DNA of 64,000 bases from assembly GCF_046097095.1 (NCBI RefSeq), contig NZ_CP175698.1:1488001-1552000 (forward strand). The letters are read 5' to 3'. The notes below the pieces were generated by a model that saw only the letters and a program-made list of their open reading frames with translations, was not told the origin of the DNA and made no database searches. A program made the position numbers and the translations under genes. This document shows, piece after piece, positions 34,759 through 42,536 of the stretch; the first letter of the stretch is position 1, and the number at the start of each line of letters is the position of its first letter. Source of the DNA: Natrinema sp046097095 (GTDB lineage Archaea > Halobacteriota > Halobacteria > Halobacteriales > Natrialbaceae).

Positions 34759-35502
34759 TCACTTACCGAGTTCGTCAGCTTGTGTATTGCCCGAGCCAGT
34801 ATTGTTGCGGTCGAGGACAGAGAGAACCTTCTCCTCGATGAGTTGATTCAGCCAGGTGCTGGCCTGTTGGGTCTGGTCGGTCAGCGTCTGCGTAGCGTCG
34901 TCGAAGTTGCGCTCGTAGACTGCACCCATGGCACCGCCGAGGGCACCACCAACAACCTTTCCGGTTGCACCGCCTGCTACGGCGCCGATCGTCGTTCCGA
35001 CTCCCGGCAGGACTGACCCGACGGTCGCACCCAATACCAGTCCACCACTGGTCGCAAGCGTCCCACCCAGTGCACCCATCGTGCCTTTCCCGGCTTCGAC
35101 ACCAACCTTCTCGACAGCTGACTGTTGGGACGCCTCGAGCGCTTTGAGTAGCTGTTGTTGGTTCTCGACGAGCGTCCCCACCGTCTCCTCGAGATCGCCA
35201 CCGTCGAACTCTCGGAACTGTGACTGTGGCTGCGACTGGGCGGACTCACTCTCTTTAGAAAAGCGGTCACGGACCGACGACAGTGCATTCTTGACCGAAC
35301 GCTGGACGTGAACCTCGGTCTGAGCCAGTCGCTGAATGCCCAGTTCCCCGCCGCTCATTACTCGCTGTGCTGTTTCTTCGGCCTCCCGCTCTAAGCGTGG
35401 ATCTGGATCGATCTCGAGGCCGAAATCTGCTTGGGCAGCATCGACACCGCCCCGCCGGTTTGCGGTTTGCTGCCGGACGTGCGCGAGTTCATGACAATAC
35501 AT
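34759..35502 (-). CDS. N-terminally truncated DUF4157 effector cassette
   Basis: A 247-residue open frame that starts at the zincin motif (MYCHELAHVRQQ). Residues 1-68 match the full-length effector from its HELTH motif to HVQR. At the DNA level I count about 13 mismatches in about 165 bases there, and homology stops abruptly. Residues 69-247 are unrelated to the first effector: a polar helical stretch, then a Gly/Ala-rich hydrophobic stretch (about 135-195, repeated GxxxG) that could insert into membranes, then a helical tail. It lacks the 200-residue leader, so it may be a silent cassette; start codon use is uncertain. Confidence 0.75.
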   Translation of the reverse strand: MYCHELAHVRQQTANRRGGVDAAQADFGLEIDPDPRLEREAEETAQRVMSGGELGIQRLAQTEVHVQRSVKNALSSVRDRFSKESESAQSQPQSQFREFDGGDLEETVGTLVENQQQLLKALEASQQSAVEKVGVEAGKGTMGALGGTLATSGGLVLGATVGSVLPGVGTTIGAVAGGATGKVVGGALGGAMGAVYERNFDDATQTLTDQTQQASTWLNQLIEEKVLSVLDRNNTGSGNTQADELGK

Positions 35503-35522
35503 CGAGCGAGTCGGGTATTTTG

Positions 35523-36476
35523 CTACTGCAGTAGTGGGCAGCGGTCGCCATCTCGTTTGTGAACTTCGGGATACAGTTCAAAGTGATCGTATCGGCGTGC
35601 GTCCCGGAACTTTCCGAACCCGACTACGCGATACGGTTTCGGTGGAACGACACCCATTTTCAGGAAGCAATCCCGCACCTGACACCGCAGATGATGGTCG
35701 AGGTAGTCACTGAATTTGTCGATGCTGTCAGGCGCATGTGGGAGTAGCGAAAGTCGCGCCTGTGCCTGGTGAGTGAACGGCGAGTCGGCCTCATCGACTT
35801 CGTGACGCCCACGGCGGTTCGGATAGCCGATATGCAGCCCCGAGACGCCCGTGATTGTCAACTCCGTCTCGAGGTCGTCCGCGGCGACGATGTCGGCAAG
35901 TTCGTCACCGAAGGCCTGCCAGCGCTCGACGGTGCCGTCGTCCAGTTCGGAGGCGGGCTGGACGGTGGTGTCATCGTCGGCGAGTCCATACGATTCCGCG
36001 AGCGCGATAGCGCGGTCAGTGACGTCCTCGCCGACTACCTCGAGGCCGAGGTAGACTTCTGGTTCGTAAACGACTGCGTCGGGTTTACGCACGCCTGACG
36101 GGAGTTCTCGGGGCCGGTCGGTATTGTCGTGGTGGCTGCGCAACTGGCGGTACAGTGCGCCGAAATACCGCTCGAACTCACCGTCTGAGAGCCCAGCGAT
36201 TGCCTGACGGACGGCATCGATGTATGCCGGGTTCTCGATGTGTTCGACAGTGTCGTAGCCACGCTCGGCGAAGACGTAGTACTTCGCATAACGACGGGCC
36301 TGGTTCACGTGTTCGTTGTCTGTGCTCGTTCGCTCATCTGGGTCGTCTGGATAACCGTCCTGCTCGTGATACTTGATCGCGCCGGCTTCATCCATCTCAA
36401 TGAGATGTTCGATGTCATCATTATCGATAATACTCAGGCCGATTCTCTCAGATTCCCCAGTTATGATAGCATCCAT
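35523..36476 (-). CDS. Effector-linked family X protein, copy 1 (unrecognised)
   Basis: A 317-residue soluble protein, paralogue of 33791-34753. It begins MDAIITGESERIG and has the shared IEHLIEMDEAGAIKYHEQDGYP-type start (split by turns), the NEHVNQARRYAKYYVFAERG helix region and the late DHHLRCQVRDCFLKMG segment. It starts 5 bases after the stop of the full-length DUF4157 gene, so the pair forms an operon. No enzyme motif is visible. Immunity to, or chaperoning of, the upstream effector is the simplest guess, but it could itself be cargo. Confidence 0.78.
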   Translation of the reverse strand: MDAIITGESERIGLSIIDNDDIEHLIEMDEAGAIKYHEQDGYPDDPDERTSTDNEHVNQARRYAKYYVFAERGYDTVEHIENPAYIDAVRQAIAGLSDGEFERYFGALYRQLRSHHDNTDRPRELPSGVRKPDAVVYEPEVYLGLEVVGEDVTDRAIALAESYGLADDDTTVQPASELDDGTVERWQAFGDELADIVAADDLETELTITGVSGLHIGYPNRRGRHEVDEADSPFTHQAQARLSLLPHAPDSIDKFSDYLDHHLRCQVRDCFLKMGVVPPKPYRVVGFGKFRDARRYDHFELYPEVHKRDGDRCPLLQ

Positions 36477-36481
36477 ACGAA

Positions 36482-37804
36482 TTACCTCCGACTCTGTGCA
36501 TCGCCAGTCGAGTCACCTAAGCCAGTACCCTCTTTAGCCTCAATGAACTCCTGGTACATCTGGGCCATTTCGAGGTACATCTGTTCGAGTTTGTCGGCTT
36601 CGCCGCCCGGCCGATTATTCACCAGTGTTCCCATCAGTTCCTTTGAGATGTCCTTGGCAATGGCGGTGCCTCCGACGATGAACGCGCCTGTGCTAGCAGC
36701 GGTAGGACTGCCGGTCATCGCGCCGATACCAAAGCCGACGCCGGCACCGGTCGCGCCCTTGGTGGCCGCGCCTTGCCAATCGAACTCGTCGGGTGCTCCT
36801 GGGGCGGCTTCCAAGAGCGTCCCCATCACCTGCTCTTGACGATTTTCGAGACCCTGAATGTTTGATTCGTTCTGCTCAATGCTAGTTTCGTGTTCGCTGA
36901 TCTGCTGCTGGAGGTCTTCAACCACTCCGTAGAGCATCCCGTCGCCTTCTGGCAGTCGCTGGACGTGAACCTCGGTCTGAGCCAGCCGCTGAACGCCCAG
37001 TTCCCCGCCGCTCATTACTTGCTGTGCTGTTTCTTCGGCTTCCTGCTCTAAACGTGGATCCGGGTCGATCTCGAGGCCGAGGTCCTCTTGGGGAAGCATC
37101 GACACCGCCCCGCCGGTTTGCTGTCTCACATGTGTGAGTTCGTGGGCGAGAACGTGTTGACCCTCCGGACTCGAGGGATCGTATTCGCCGCTATTGAAGG
37201 CGACGTGATTCCCGACGGTAAACGCCCGCGCGTTGATCTGCTGGCAGGCTTGAGCGGCCTTCGGCCCAGTATGAATGCGGACGTCGCCCAGCGAGTCGCC
37301 CATTCGGTCTTCCATCGCGCGCTGGATCTCGCCGTCTAGCGGCTGTCCCTTCGACTGAATTACTTCGCGGACGGATTCGGGAACGCCTGCGTTCCCGGCC
37401 GAATTCGTGTCGCTGGCGGCCTTCTCGCTGCGAAGAACTGAGCGCCGATTCTGGCGCTCGATGTTGTGAGGGACGCTTGTAGGGCGTTCGGCCTGTCGCT
37501 GTCGAAACGCCTCCATCGACCGCGGAGAGCCCATGTCCTCGACGGTCATCCCCTCGTCGACCCACCGCTGGACCTGCGAGAGCCCGTTCATCTTCTCCTG
37601 GCGCACCAGTTCCGTTTTCGTCTCCTGATCTGCAATCTCCATTCCGAACTTCTCTTCGGCCGCCTCGTCAGTCGGTCCCGTCGACCAGTGTCTCGCCACT
37701 GAGCCACCCGACGCAGCCGTCTCTGCCCCCTTCGCGAGCTGAGTGTGCGTCGTGTTGACACCCGAAGAGTCGGACTCGGCTGACCGCGATGATCGATATC
37801 CCAT
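36482..37804 (-). CDS. DUF4157 eCIS-type effector, full length
   Basis: A 440-residue protein. Residues 1-150 are a polar leader. Residues 154-230 are a DUF4157 domain (PLDGEIQRAMEDRMG, VRIHTG, NARAFTVGNHVAF, then the zinc motif HELTH at 221-225). Residues 231-283 form a conserved linker ending HVQR. From 284 on the sequence is cassette-specific: a coiled coil (about 290-335) and a Gly/Ala-rich hydrophobic region (about 346-385). DUF4157 is known as a common N-terminal mark of cargo loaded into contractile injection systems, which fits the divergent ATPase and DUF4255 genes next to it. Confidence 0.85.
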   Translation of the reverse strand: MGYRSSRSAESDSSGVNTTHTQLAKGAETAASGGSVARHWSTGPTDEAAEEKFGMEIADQETKTELVRQEKMNGLSQVQRWVDEGMTVEDMGSPRSMEAFRQRQAERPTSVPHNIERQNRRSVLRSEKAASDTNSAGNAGVPESVREVIQSKGQPLDGEIQRAMEDRMGDSLGDVRIHTGPKAAQACQQINARAFTVGNHVAFNSGEYDPSSPEGQHVLAHELTHVRQQTGGAVSMLPQEDLGLEIDPDPRLEQEAEETAQQVMSGGELGVQRLAQTEVHVQRLPEGDGMLYGVVEDLQQQISEHETSIEQNESNIQGLENRQEQVMGTLLEAAPGAPDEFDWQGAATKGATGAGVGFGIGAMTGSPTAASTGAFIVGGTAIAKDISKELMGTLVNNRPGGEADKLEQMYLEMAQMYQEFIEAKEGTGLGDSTGDAQSRR

Positions 37805-37979
37805 CCGTGGTATTCTTGCTGTTGCGTTTCCCCACCACCATCATAAATATTGTGCGTTAGATGAACTTTACAAAATCTATCGGGCCGTGATCTGCTTCGT
37901 CCCAACCACCATTTATTTGACCAGGACACATATCATAGTAAATCAAAATCGGTATAACGGTTAGCATGAAGATGGAGCC

Positions 37980-40166
37980 ATGAGCTATGCGACGACGCAC
38001 GAACACCTCCTCGCGGAACTCGAGCGGATCGAGACGATGCTCGACCGCTACGAGGCAGCGCTGGAGTCCGGGGCCCCACAGCAGTCCGCGCTCGACGACG
38101 AGACACCCAACGCGGTAACCGTGGCGACGGAGCCAGAGGATCTCCGGCTGGCACTGCCCGAGGGCGATCGGCGCGAGATCAGTGAACGGACCGAAAGCAT
38201 CGAGCGAAACTGCGAGGAAACTGCTACCAACGTCACGTTGCGCCTGCGCGTCCTCAAGGATTGCTTCGGTCTCTCCCGTCGACATCTTGACGTGCTCTTG
38301 CTGGCACTCGCCCCACGGCTCGACGATACCATCGCAGGCCAGTACCAGTATATTCAGGACCATTCGGCGCTCCCTCGGTTGACGATTATTCTTCTCGAGG
38401 AACTATTCAGTCGTACGCCCGAAGAACGCCTCACCGCCGGTGCACTCGTCGCTAGTACTTCCCCGCTTCGAAAACACGGTCTACTCACCGCCGAATCACC
38501 GCCCGAGGGGTTTCCCTCGGAACGCGGCCGCCAGTTCAGCGTCGACGACCGCATCCTCGAGTACCTCAAGGGCTACGACGGCGTCGACCCGTCCCTCGAG
38601 GCGGCCGTTGACGCCCGCAGTCCGGTAGACCTCGACGACCATCTAACCGTGGCGGCCGCCGATGCCTCCCTCGAGGACCTCCTGATCGACGACGAACACC
38701 GGGCGGCGCTGGCGTCGCTGCCCGCGGACGAGGACGGAACAGGCCGTCGAGTCTACCTCCACGGACCGCCGGGGTCGGGCGTCGGTCGCGCCGTCGAGGC
38801 CTGCTGTGGGAACGACCGCTACCTCCGGGCCGACCTCGCGGCCGTCCTCGAGGCGGACGCGCTGGACGCGCTCGTGCGCGAAGCGCTCCTTCAGAACCGA
38901 CCCGTTCACCTTGCTAACGCGGACGCGGCCACCGTCGTAGACCGAGAGACCGACCACACTCTCGAGGGCGTCCTCGAGCGCTTCCGGGCGTTCGACAGGG
39001 ACCTGTTCGCGACCGGCGAAGAGTCGTGGACGCCCGCCGAAAGTCGCCAGCCCTGCGTCGACGCCATCCGCGAGCTTCCCCGGCCCTCGATCGCGCTCCG
39101 CCGCCAGTTCTGGGACGCCCGCACCGACGAACTTCCGAGCGACCTCGATCCAGAGGCGATGGCCAGTACGTTCGATTTGGCACAGGGGCAACTCGAGGCG
39201 GCGCTGGCGACCGCCGAGTCGCTGGCCGGCGGCGACGAGCCGACGCTCGAAGACGTGCGGGCGGGCTGTCGCGCTCAGTCTAGTAGCGAACTCGCAGAGC
39301 TGGCCCAACACGTCGAACCCGCGAAAACCTGCGCTGACATCGAGGTCGACGACCGAACCGAACGACAACTGCGGACTCTCGAGGCACACATCACGAACCG
39401 AGGGCGAATCTACGACGACTGGGGGTTCAGGGAGGCAGACGGCAACACGGGCATCGTCGCGCTGTTCAAGGGGCTTCCGGGCACGGGAAAGACCCTCGCA
39501 GCCGAGGTGCTCGCCGATTCCGTCGGGATGGACATCTACAGGATCGACCTCTCGAGTGTCGTCTCCAAATACATCGGTGAGACCGAGGAGAACTTAGAAC
39601 GGATCTTCCGTGCCGCCGAGCAGTCAAACGCCGTCCTGTTGTTCGACGAGGCTGATTCCATCTTCGGCGACCGCGCGGACGTCTCGGATGCGAGCGACCG
39701 CTACGCCAACGTCGAAGTGAACTATCTCCTCCAACGGGTCGAAACATACGACGGCGTCATCTTCCTGACGACCAACTACGCCCAGAATATCGACACGGCC
39801 TTCACCCGGCGCATTACCCACTCGGTCCGGTTCGACGAACCCGATGCGGGCGCACGCGAGGAAATCTGGAAACACGTCTTCCCCGACGACTGTCCCTTCG
39901 AGGAAATCGACTGGGAGTGGCTCGCCGAGTTCGATTACAGCGGCGGCAACATCGAGAAGCTCGCCAAACACATCGCCATCTACGTCGCCGGTCGGGACGA
40001 CGACGTGATCACCATGCGCCACGTCGTCGAAGCCCTCGAGGAGTACAAACGGAATCGGAACAGTCGCATTCGCGAACCCGACTTCGAGCCGTATCTCGAG
40101 TACCTGCAGGGGCCGAGCGAGCGAGAGGAAAAGGAACGGCTCCACCGGGAGCGACGCGATGGATAA
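37980..40166 (+). CDS. eCIS-associated AAA+ ATPase (Afp15-like)
   Basis: A 728-residue ATPase with two AAA modules. The first (about 235-430) is degenerate: its P-loop reads GPPGSGVG with no Lys, and no Walker B is evident. The second (about 470-690) is complete: Walker A GLPGTGKT at 498-505, Walker B LLFDEAD at 553-559, sensor-1 TTNY near 597 and an arginine finger candidate in FTRRITHSV. An N-terminal helical domain precedes them. ATPases with this dead-plus-live layout are core parts of contractile injection systems. It is divergent from the effector gene; the ATG at 37980 is the first good start. Confidence 0.85.
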   Translation: MSYATTHEHLLAELERIETMLDRYEAALESGAPQQSALDDETPNAVTVATEPEDLRLALPEGDRREISERTESIERNCEETATNVTLRLRVLKDCFGLSRRHLDVLLLALAPRLDDTIAGQYQYIQDHSALPRLTIILLEELFSRTPEERLTAGALVASTSPLRKHGLLTAESPPEGFPSERGRQFSVDDRILEYLKGYDGVDPSLEAAVDARSPVDLDDHLTVAAADASLEDLLIDDEHRAALASLPADEDGTGRRVYLHGPPGSGVGRAVEACCGNDRYLRADLAAVLEADALDALVREALLQNRPVHLANADAATVVDRETDHTLEGVLERFRAFDRDLFATGEESWTPAESRQPCVDAIRELPRPSIALRRQFWDARTDELPSDLDPEAMASTFDLAQGQLEAALATAESLAGGDEPTLEDVRAGCRAQSSSELAELAQHVEPAKTCADIEVDDRTERQLRTLEAHITNRGRIYDDWGFREADGNTGIVALFKGLPGTGKTLAAEVLADSVGMDIYRIDLSSVVSKYIGETEENLERIFRAAEQSNAVLLFDEADSIFGDRADVSDASDRYANVEVNYLLQRVETYDGVIFLTTNYAQNIDTAFTRRITHSVRFDEPDAGAREEIWKHVFPDDCPFEEIDWEWLAEFDYSGGNIEKLAKHIAIYVAGRDDDVITMRHVVEALEEYKRNRNSRIREPDFEPYLEYLQGPSEREEKERLHRERRDG

Positions 40167-40242
40167 ACCGGCGTCAGCGACACAGGCACCATTCGCTCGA
40201 GGCCGATATTCAGGTGGAAGAAGTAATGGCACTGGCCGCTAA
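40159..40242 (+). CDS. Possible 27-residue coupled peptide
   Basis: A short frame that begins at the ATG overlapping the ATPase stop codon (ATGGATAA) and ends 16 bases before the DUF4255 gene. The product is basic and Gly/Arg/Ser-rich with no hydrophobic segment. The overlap suggests coupled translation, but no other evidence supports it, and it may be a chance frame. Confidence 0.2.
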   Translation: MDKPASATQAPFARGRYSGGRSNGTGR

Positions 40243-40258
40243 TGGCAGCAGATAACCG

Positions 40259-40882
40259 ATGACATACAGCGCCATCGCGGACGTCAGCAACGTGTTGGCC
40301 GAACTCGTGAAGGCGAACGCCGACGAGCGGAGTCCACTCGACCCGAATGGGGTCGAGGTGGCCTCGCCGGCCGATATCGATTCGCTCTCGAGCGTCGACC
40401 TCGCTCTCTATCCGTATCGGATCGAAACGGACGCCACGCTGGGATCGGTCAACCGACAGACCGAGGGAACGTCTCGCGAGGACCCACCGCTGGCGCTTTC
40501 GGTCCGATATCTCGTGACCGCATACGCCGTCGATGACGGTGGCGAAGACGATGACGACTCGGGGCAGACGGACCCGCTCCGCCGCCAGCAGCTCCTCGGT
40601 GCGGCCCTCCAGCTATTCCACGATAACAGTCGGATCGAACCAAGCGACGCACCGGCTCCACTGATCCAGGAGCGACCGCTTTCGATTTCGATTATCGACG
40701 AGCCGATCGAGGAAGTGCTATCGCTGTGGTCGCAGTTCCCGGAGGCGACCCACCAGCCATCGGCGACGATAGAGGTGAGCCCGGTAGTCGTTCGGTCGCT
40801 GAACGAAGCGGCGTTTGCACGTGTCGAAGAACGTGAGACGGCGATCGGCCGACGGTCGGACGAGTCCGATGACTCGTCGTAG
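40259..40882 (+). CDS. DUF4255 protein (Afp16/Pvc16-like tube terminator)
   Basis: A 207-residue protein of the DUF4255 family, whose members cap and set the length of the inner tube and sheath in contractile injection systems. The visible pattern is an initial helix YSAIADVSNVLAELV, a strand block SSVDLALYPYRIETDA, the strand PPLALSVRYLVTAYA, the helix RRQQLLGAALQLFHDN and a final beta region LSISIIDEP. The acidic loop near 95-110 is a haloarchaeal insertion. It lies 92 bases after the ATPase gene, as afp15 and afp16 are neighbours elsewhere. Its end is 31 bases from the convergent nusA stop. Confidence 0.82.
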   Translation: MTYSAIADVSNVLAELVKANADERSPLDPNGVEVASPADIDSLSSVDLALYPYRIETDATLGSVNRQTEGTSREDPPLALSVRYLVTAYAVDDGGEDDDDSGQTDPLRRQQLLGAALQLFHDNSRIEPSDAPAPLIQERPLSISIIDEPIEEVLSLWSQFPEATHQPSATIEVSPVVVRSLNEAAFARVEERETAIGRRSDESDDSS

Positions 40883-40913
40883 CGACCGGATCGGGTCGAA
40901 AACGGACGATCGG

Positions 40914-41339
40914 TTACAGCAATTGCACGTCGTCGATCCCGAAGTGACGGTCCGCCAGCGTGCGGGCAGCGTCGATCGTCCGCCCGTTGGTACCGATCGC
41001 AACGCCGTGATCGTCCTCGGCAACTTCGACGTAAGCGACGGTGTCGTTGTTCTCGCTGATGGTGACGTTGTAGACGGCCGCCGGTGCGAGCGCGTTCGCG
41101 ACGAACGCTTCGGGATCGTCGGCCCCTTCGACGAGGCGGACCTGCGCGTCGGCTCGTTCTTCGAACCGTTTGACCGTCCGGCCGCCGGGACCGATTGCCT
41201 CGCCCATTCCGCCGCTCGCGACGACGATCAATAGCCGATCGCCGCCGTCGGTGACGAGGCAGTCCCGACCGTCGACGCCCGTCACGTCCTCGAAGACGGC
41301 GAGGTACCGCCGGGCGTCGTCATCGAGGGTGACGCCCAT
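40914..41339 (-). CDS. nusA: NusA-like transcription elongation protein
   Basis: The archaeal NusA homologue with two KH-type RNA-binding domains and no N-terminal polymerase-binding part. The 141-residue protein has the KH loops GGMGEAIGPGGRTVKR (about residues 58-73) and VAIGTNGRTIDAAR (about 112-125). It sits 3 bases after rpoA2, its conserved place. It ends RHFGIDDVQLL; the DNA for this end is duplicated 7.3 kb away at 33645-33704. Confidence 0.95.
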   Translation of the reverse strand: MGVTLDDDARRYLAVFEDVTGVDGRDCLVTDGGDRLLIVVASGGMGEAIGPGGRTVKRFEERADAQVRLVEGADDPEAFVANALAPAAVYNVTISENNDTVAYVEVAEDDHGVAIGTNGRTIDAARTLADRHFGIDDVQLL

Positions 41340-41342
41340 CGA

Positions 41343-42536
41343 TCAGTCGGCCTGGCTGCCGTCGGATGCGGTCGATCCCATCCGGAGGTCGACGTCGCCG
41401 GTGCCGAGCTTGATCGGCTTGCCGACGATGACGTTCTCCGTGACGCCGTCTAAGTCGTCGACCTCGCCGTGGATCGCGGCGTTGAGCAGGTGGTTGACCG
41501 TCACCTCGAACGCTGCACGGGCTAACACGGACTCCTTCGAGCCCGAAATGCCGTGCCGGCCGATGGACTCGATCTCGCCGCGGTTAGTCATGATGTCCGC
41601 GACGAGCATCAGGTGTCGAACGTTTACGTCGTCCAGCCCCTGTTCGGCGAGCGTGTTATTCGTCTCCTCGATGATGGCCTCGCGGGCCGCCTCGATGCCG
41701 AGGTTACGCCGGATCTCGTGGATGTTGTTACACGTCGTCCGCGAGGCGTCGACGCCCTCGATCTCGAGCACGTCGCCGAAGGCCGACCCCTCGGTGTAGA
41801 GGACGAACTCCTCGCCCTCCTCGAGTTCCTCGCGACGGATGACGACGCGGGAGATATCCTCGATCCCCTTGAAGGTGATGTCGCGAAGCTCCTCGACCAG
41901 TTGTAGTAAGTCGCGGTAGGACGGTTCCTCGGGACCGAACTGGATCTGGGTCCCCTGTTGGACCGCGCTCACACCGAGGGAGTCCTCGATGATCTCGGCG
42001 ACCTCCTCGGGCGTGATCATCCGCTCGCGGAGGGTATCCTCGTTGAGCGAGATTTGGACGCGCATGTCCGCGACGTTCGTCGAGACGTCGCCCAGCGCGA
42101 GGATTTTGGTCGCTTCGATGTTCCAGACGACCTCGTGGGCCTTCTCGCGTTCGGTGGCGTACTCGCCCTCGAGGTAGACAGTCATCATCGGCGTGTCCGG
42201 GGTCTTCCGAGCGTCGACCAGTTCGATCAGCCGCGGCAGCCCCTGGGTCACGTCGATTTCGGCGACCCCCGCGTAGTGGAACGTGTTCATCGTCAGCTGC
42301 GTGCCGGGTTCGCCGATCGACTGCGCGCTGACGGTGCCGACGGGGTCGAGCGGATCAACTCGCGTATCCAGATAGCGAGTCTCGACGGCCTTTGCGAGTT
42401 CGTCGGCGTCCTCGACGGTGGCACCGTCGCGGACCTCGAGCGTCTCGTAGACCTCGTTTTTGAGTCGTCGCGGGAGGTCGGTGTCCTCGACGACCGCGAT
42501 CGAGTCGTCATCGACGTTGTACTCGACCTCAGTCAT
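41343..42536 (-). CDS. rpoA2: DNA-directed RNA polymerase subunit A''
   Basis: The C-terminal part of the archaeal largest subunit, 397 residues. It includes the bridge-helix-adjacent DPVGTVSAQSIGEPGTQLTMNTFHYAG motif (split across residues about 62-90) and the jaw and clamp-base regions. It overlaps rpoA1 by eight bases. The split between A' and A'' is standard in archaea. Confidence 0.98.
   Translation of the reverse strand: MTEVEYNVDDDSIAVVEDTDLPRRLKNEVYETLEVRDGATVEDADELAKAVETRYLDTRVDPLDPVGTVSAQSIGEPGTQLTMNTFHYAGVAEIDVTQGLPRLIELVDARKTPDTPMMTVYLEGEYATEREKAHEVVWNIEATKILALGDVSTNVADMRVQISLNEDTLRERMITPEEVAEIIEDSLGVSAVQQGTQIQFGPEEPSYRDLLQLVEELRDITFKGIEDISRVVIRREELEEGEEFVLYTEGSAFGDVLEIEGVDASRTTCNNIHEIRRNLGIEAAREAIIEETNNTLAEQGLDDVNVRHLMLVADIMTNRGEIESIGRHGISGSKESVLARAAFEVTVNHLLNAAIHGEVDDLDGVTENVIVGKPIKLGTGDVDLRMGSTASDGSQAD

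Noticed and set aside
37857..38363. A 168-codon minus-strand frame opposite the start of the ATPase gene
   Set aside because: It mirrors the ATPase coding frame and shows no independent motif.
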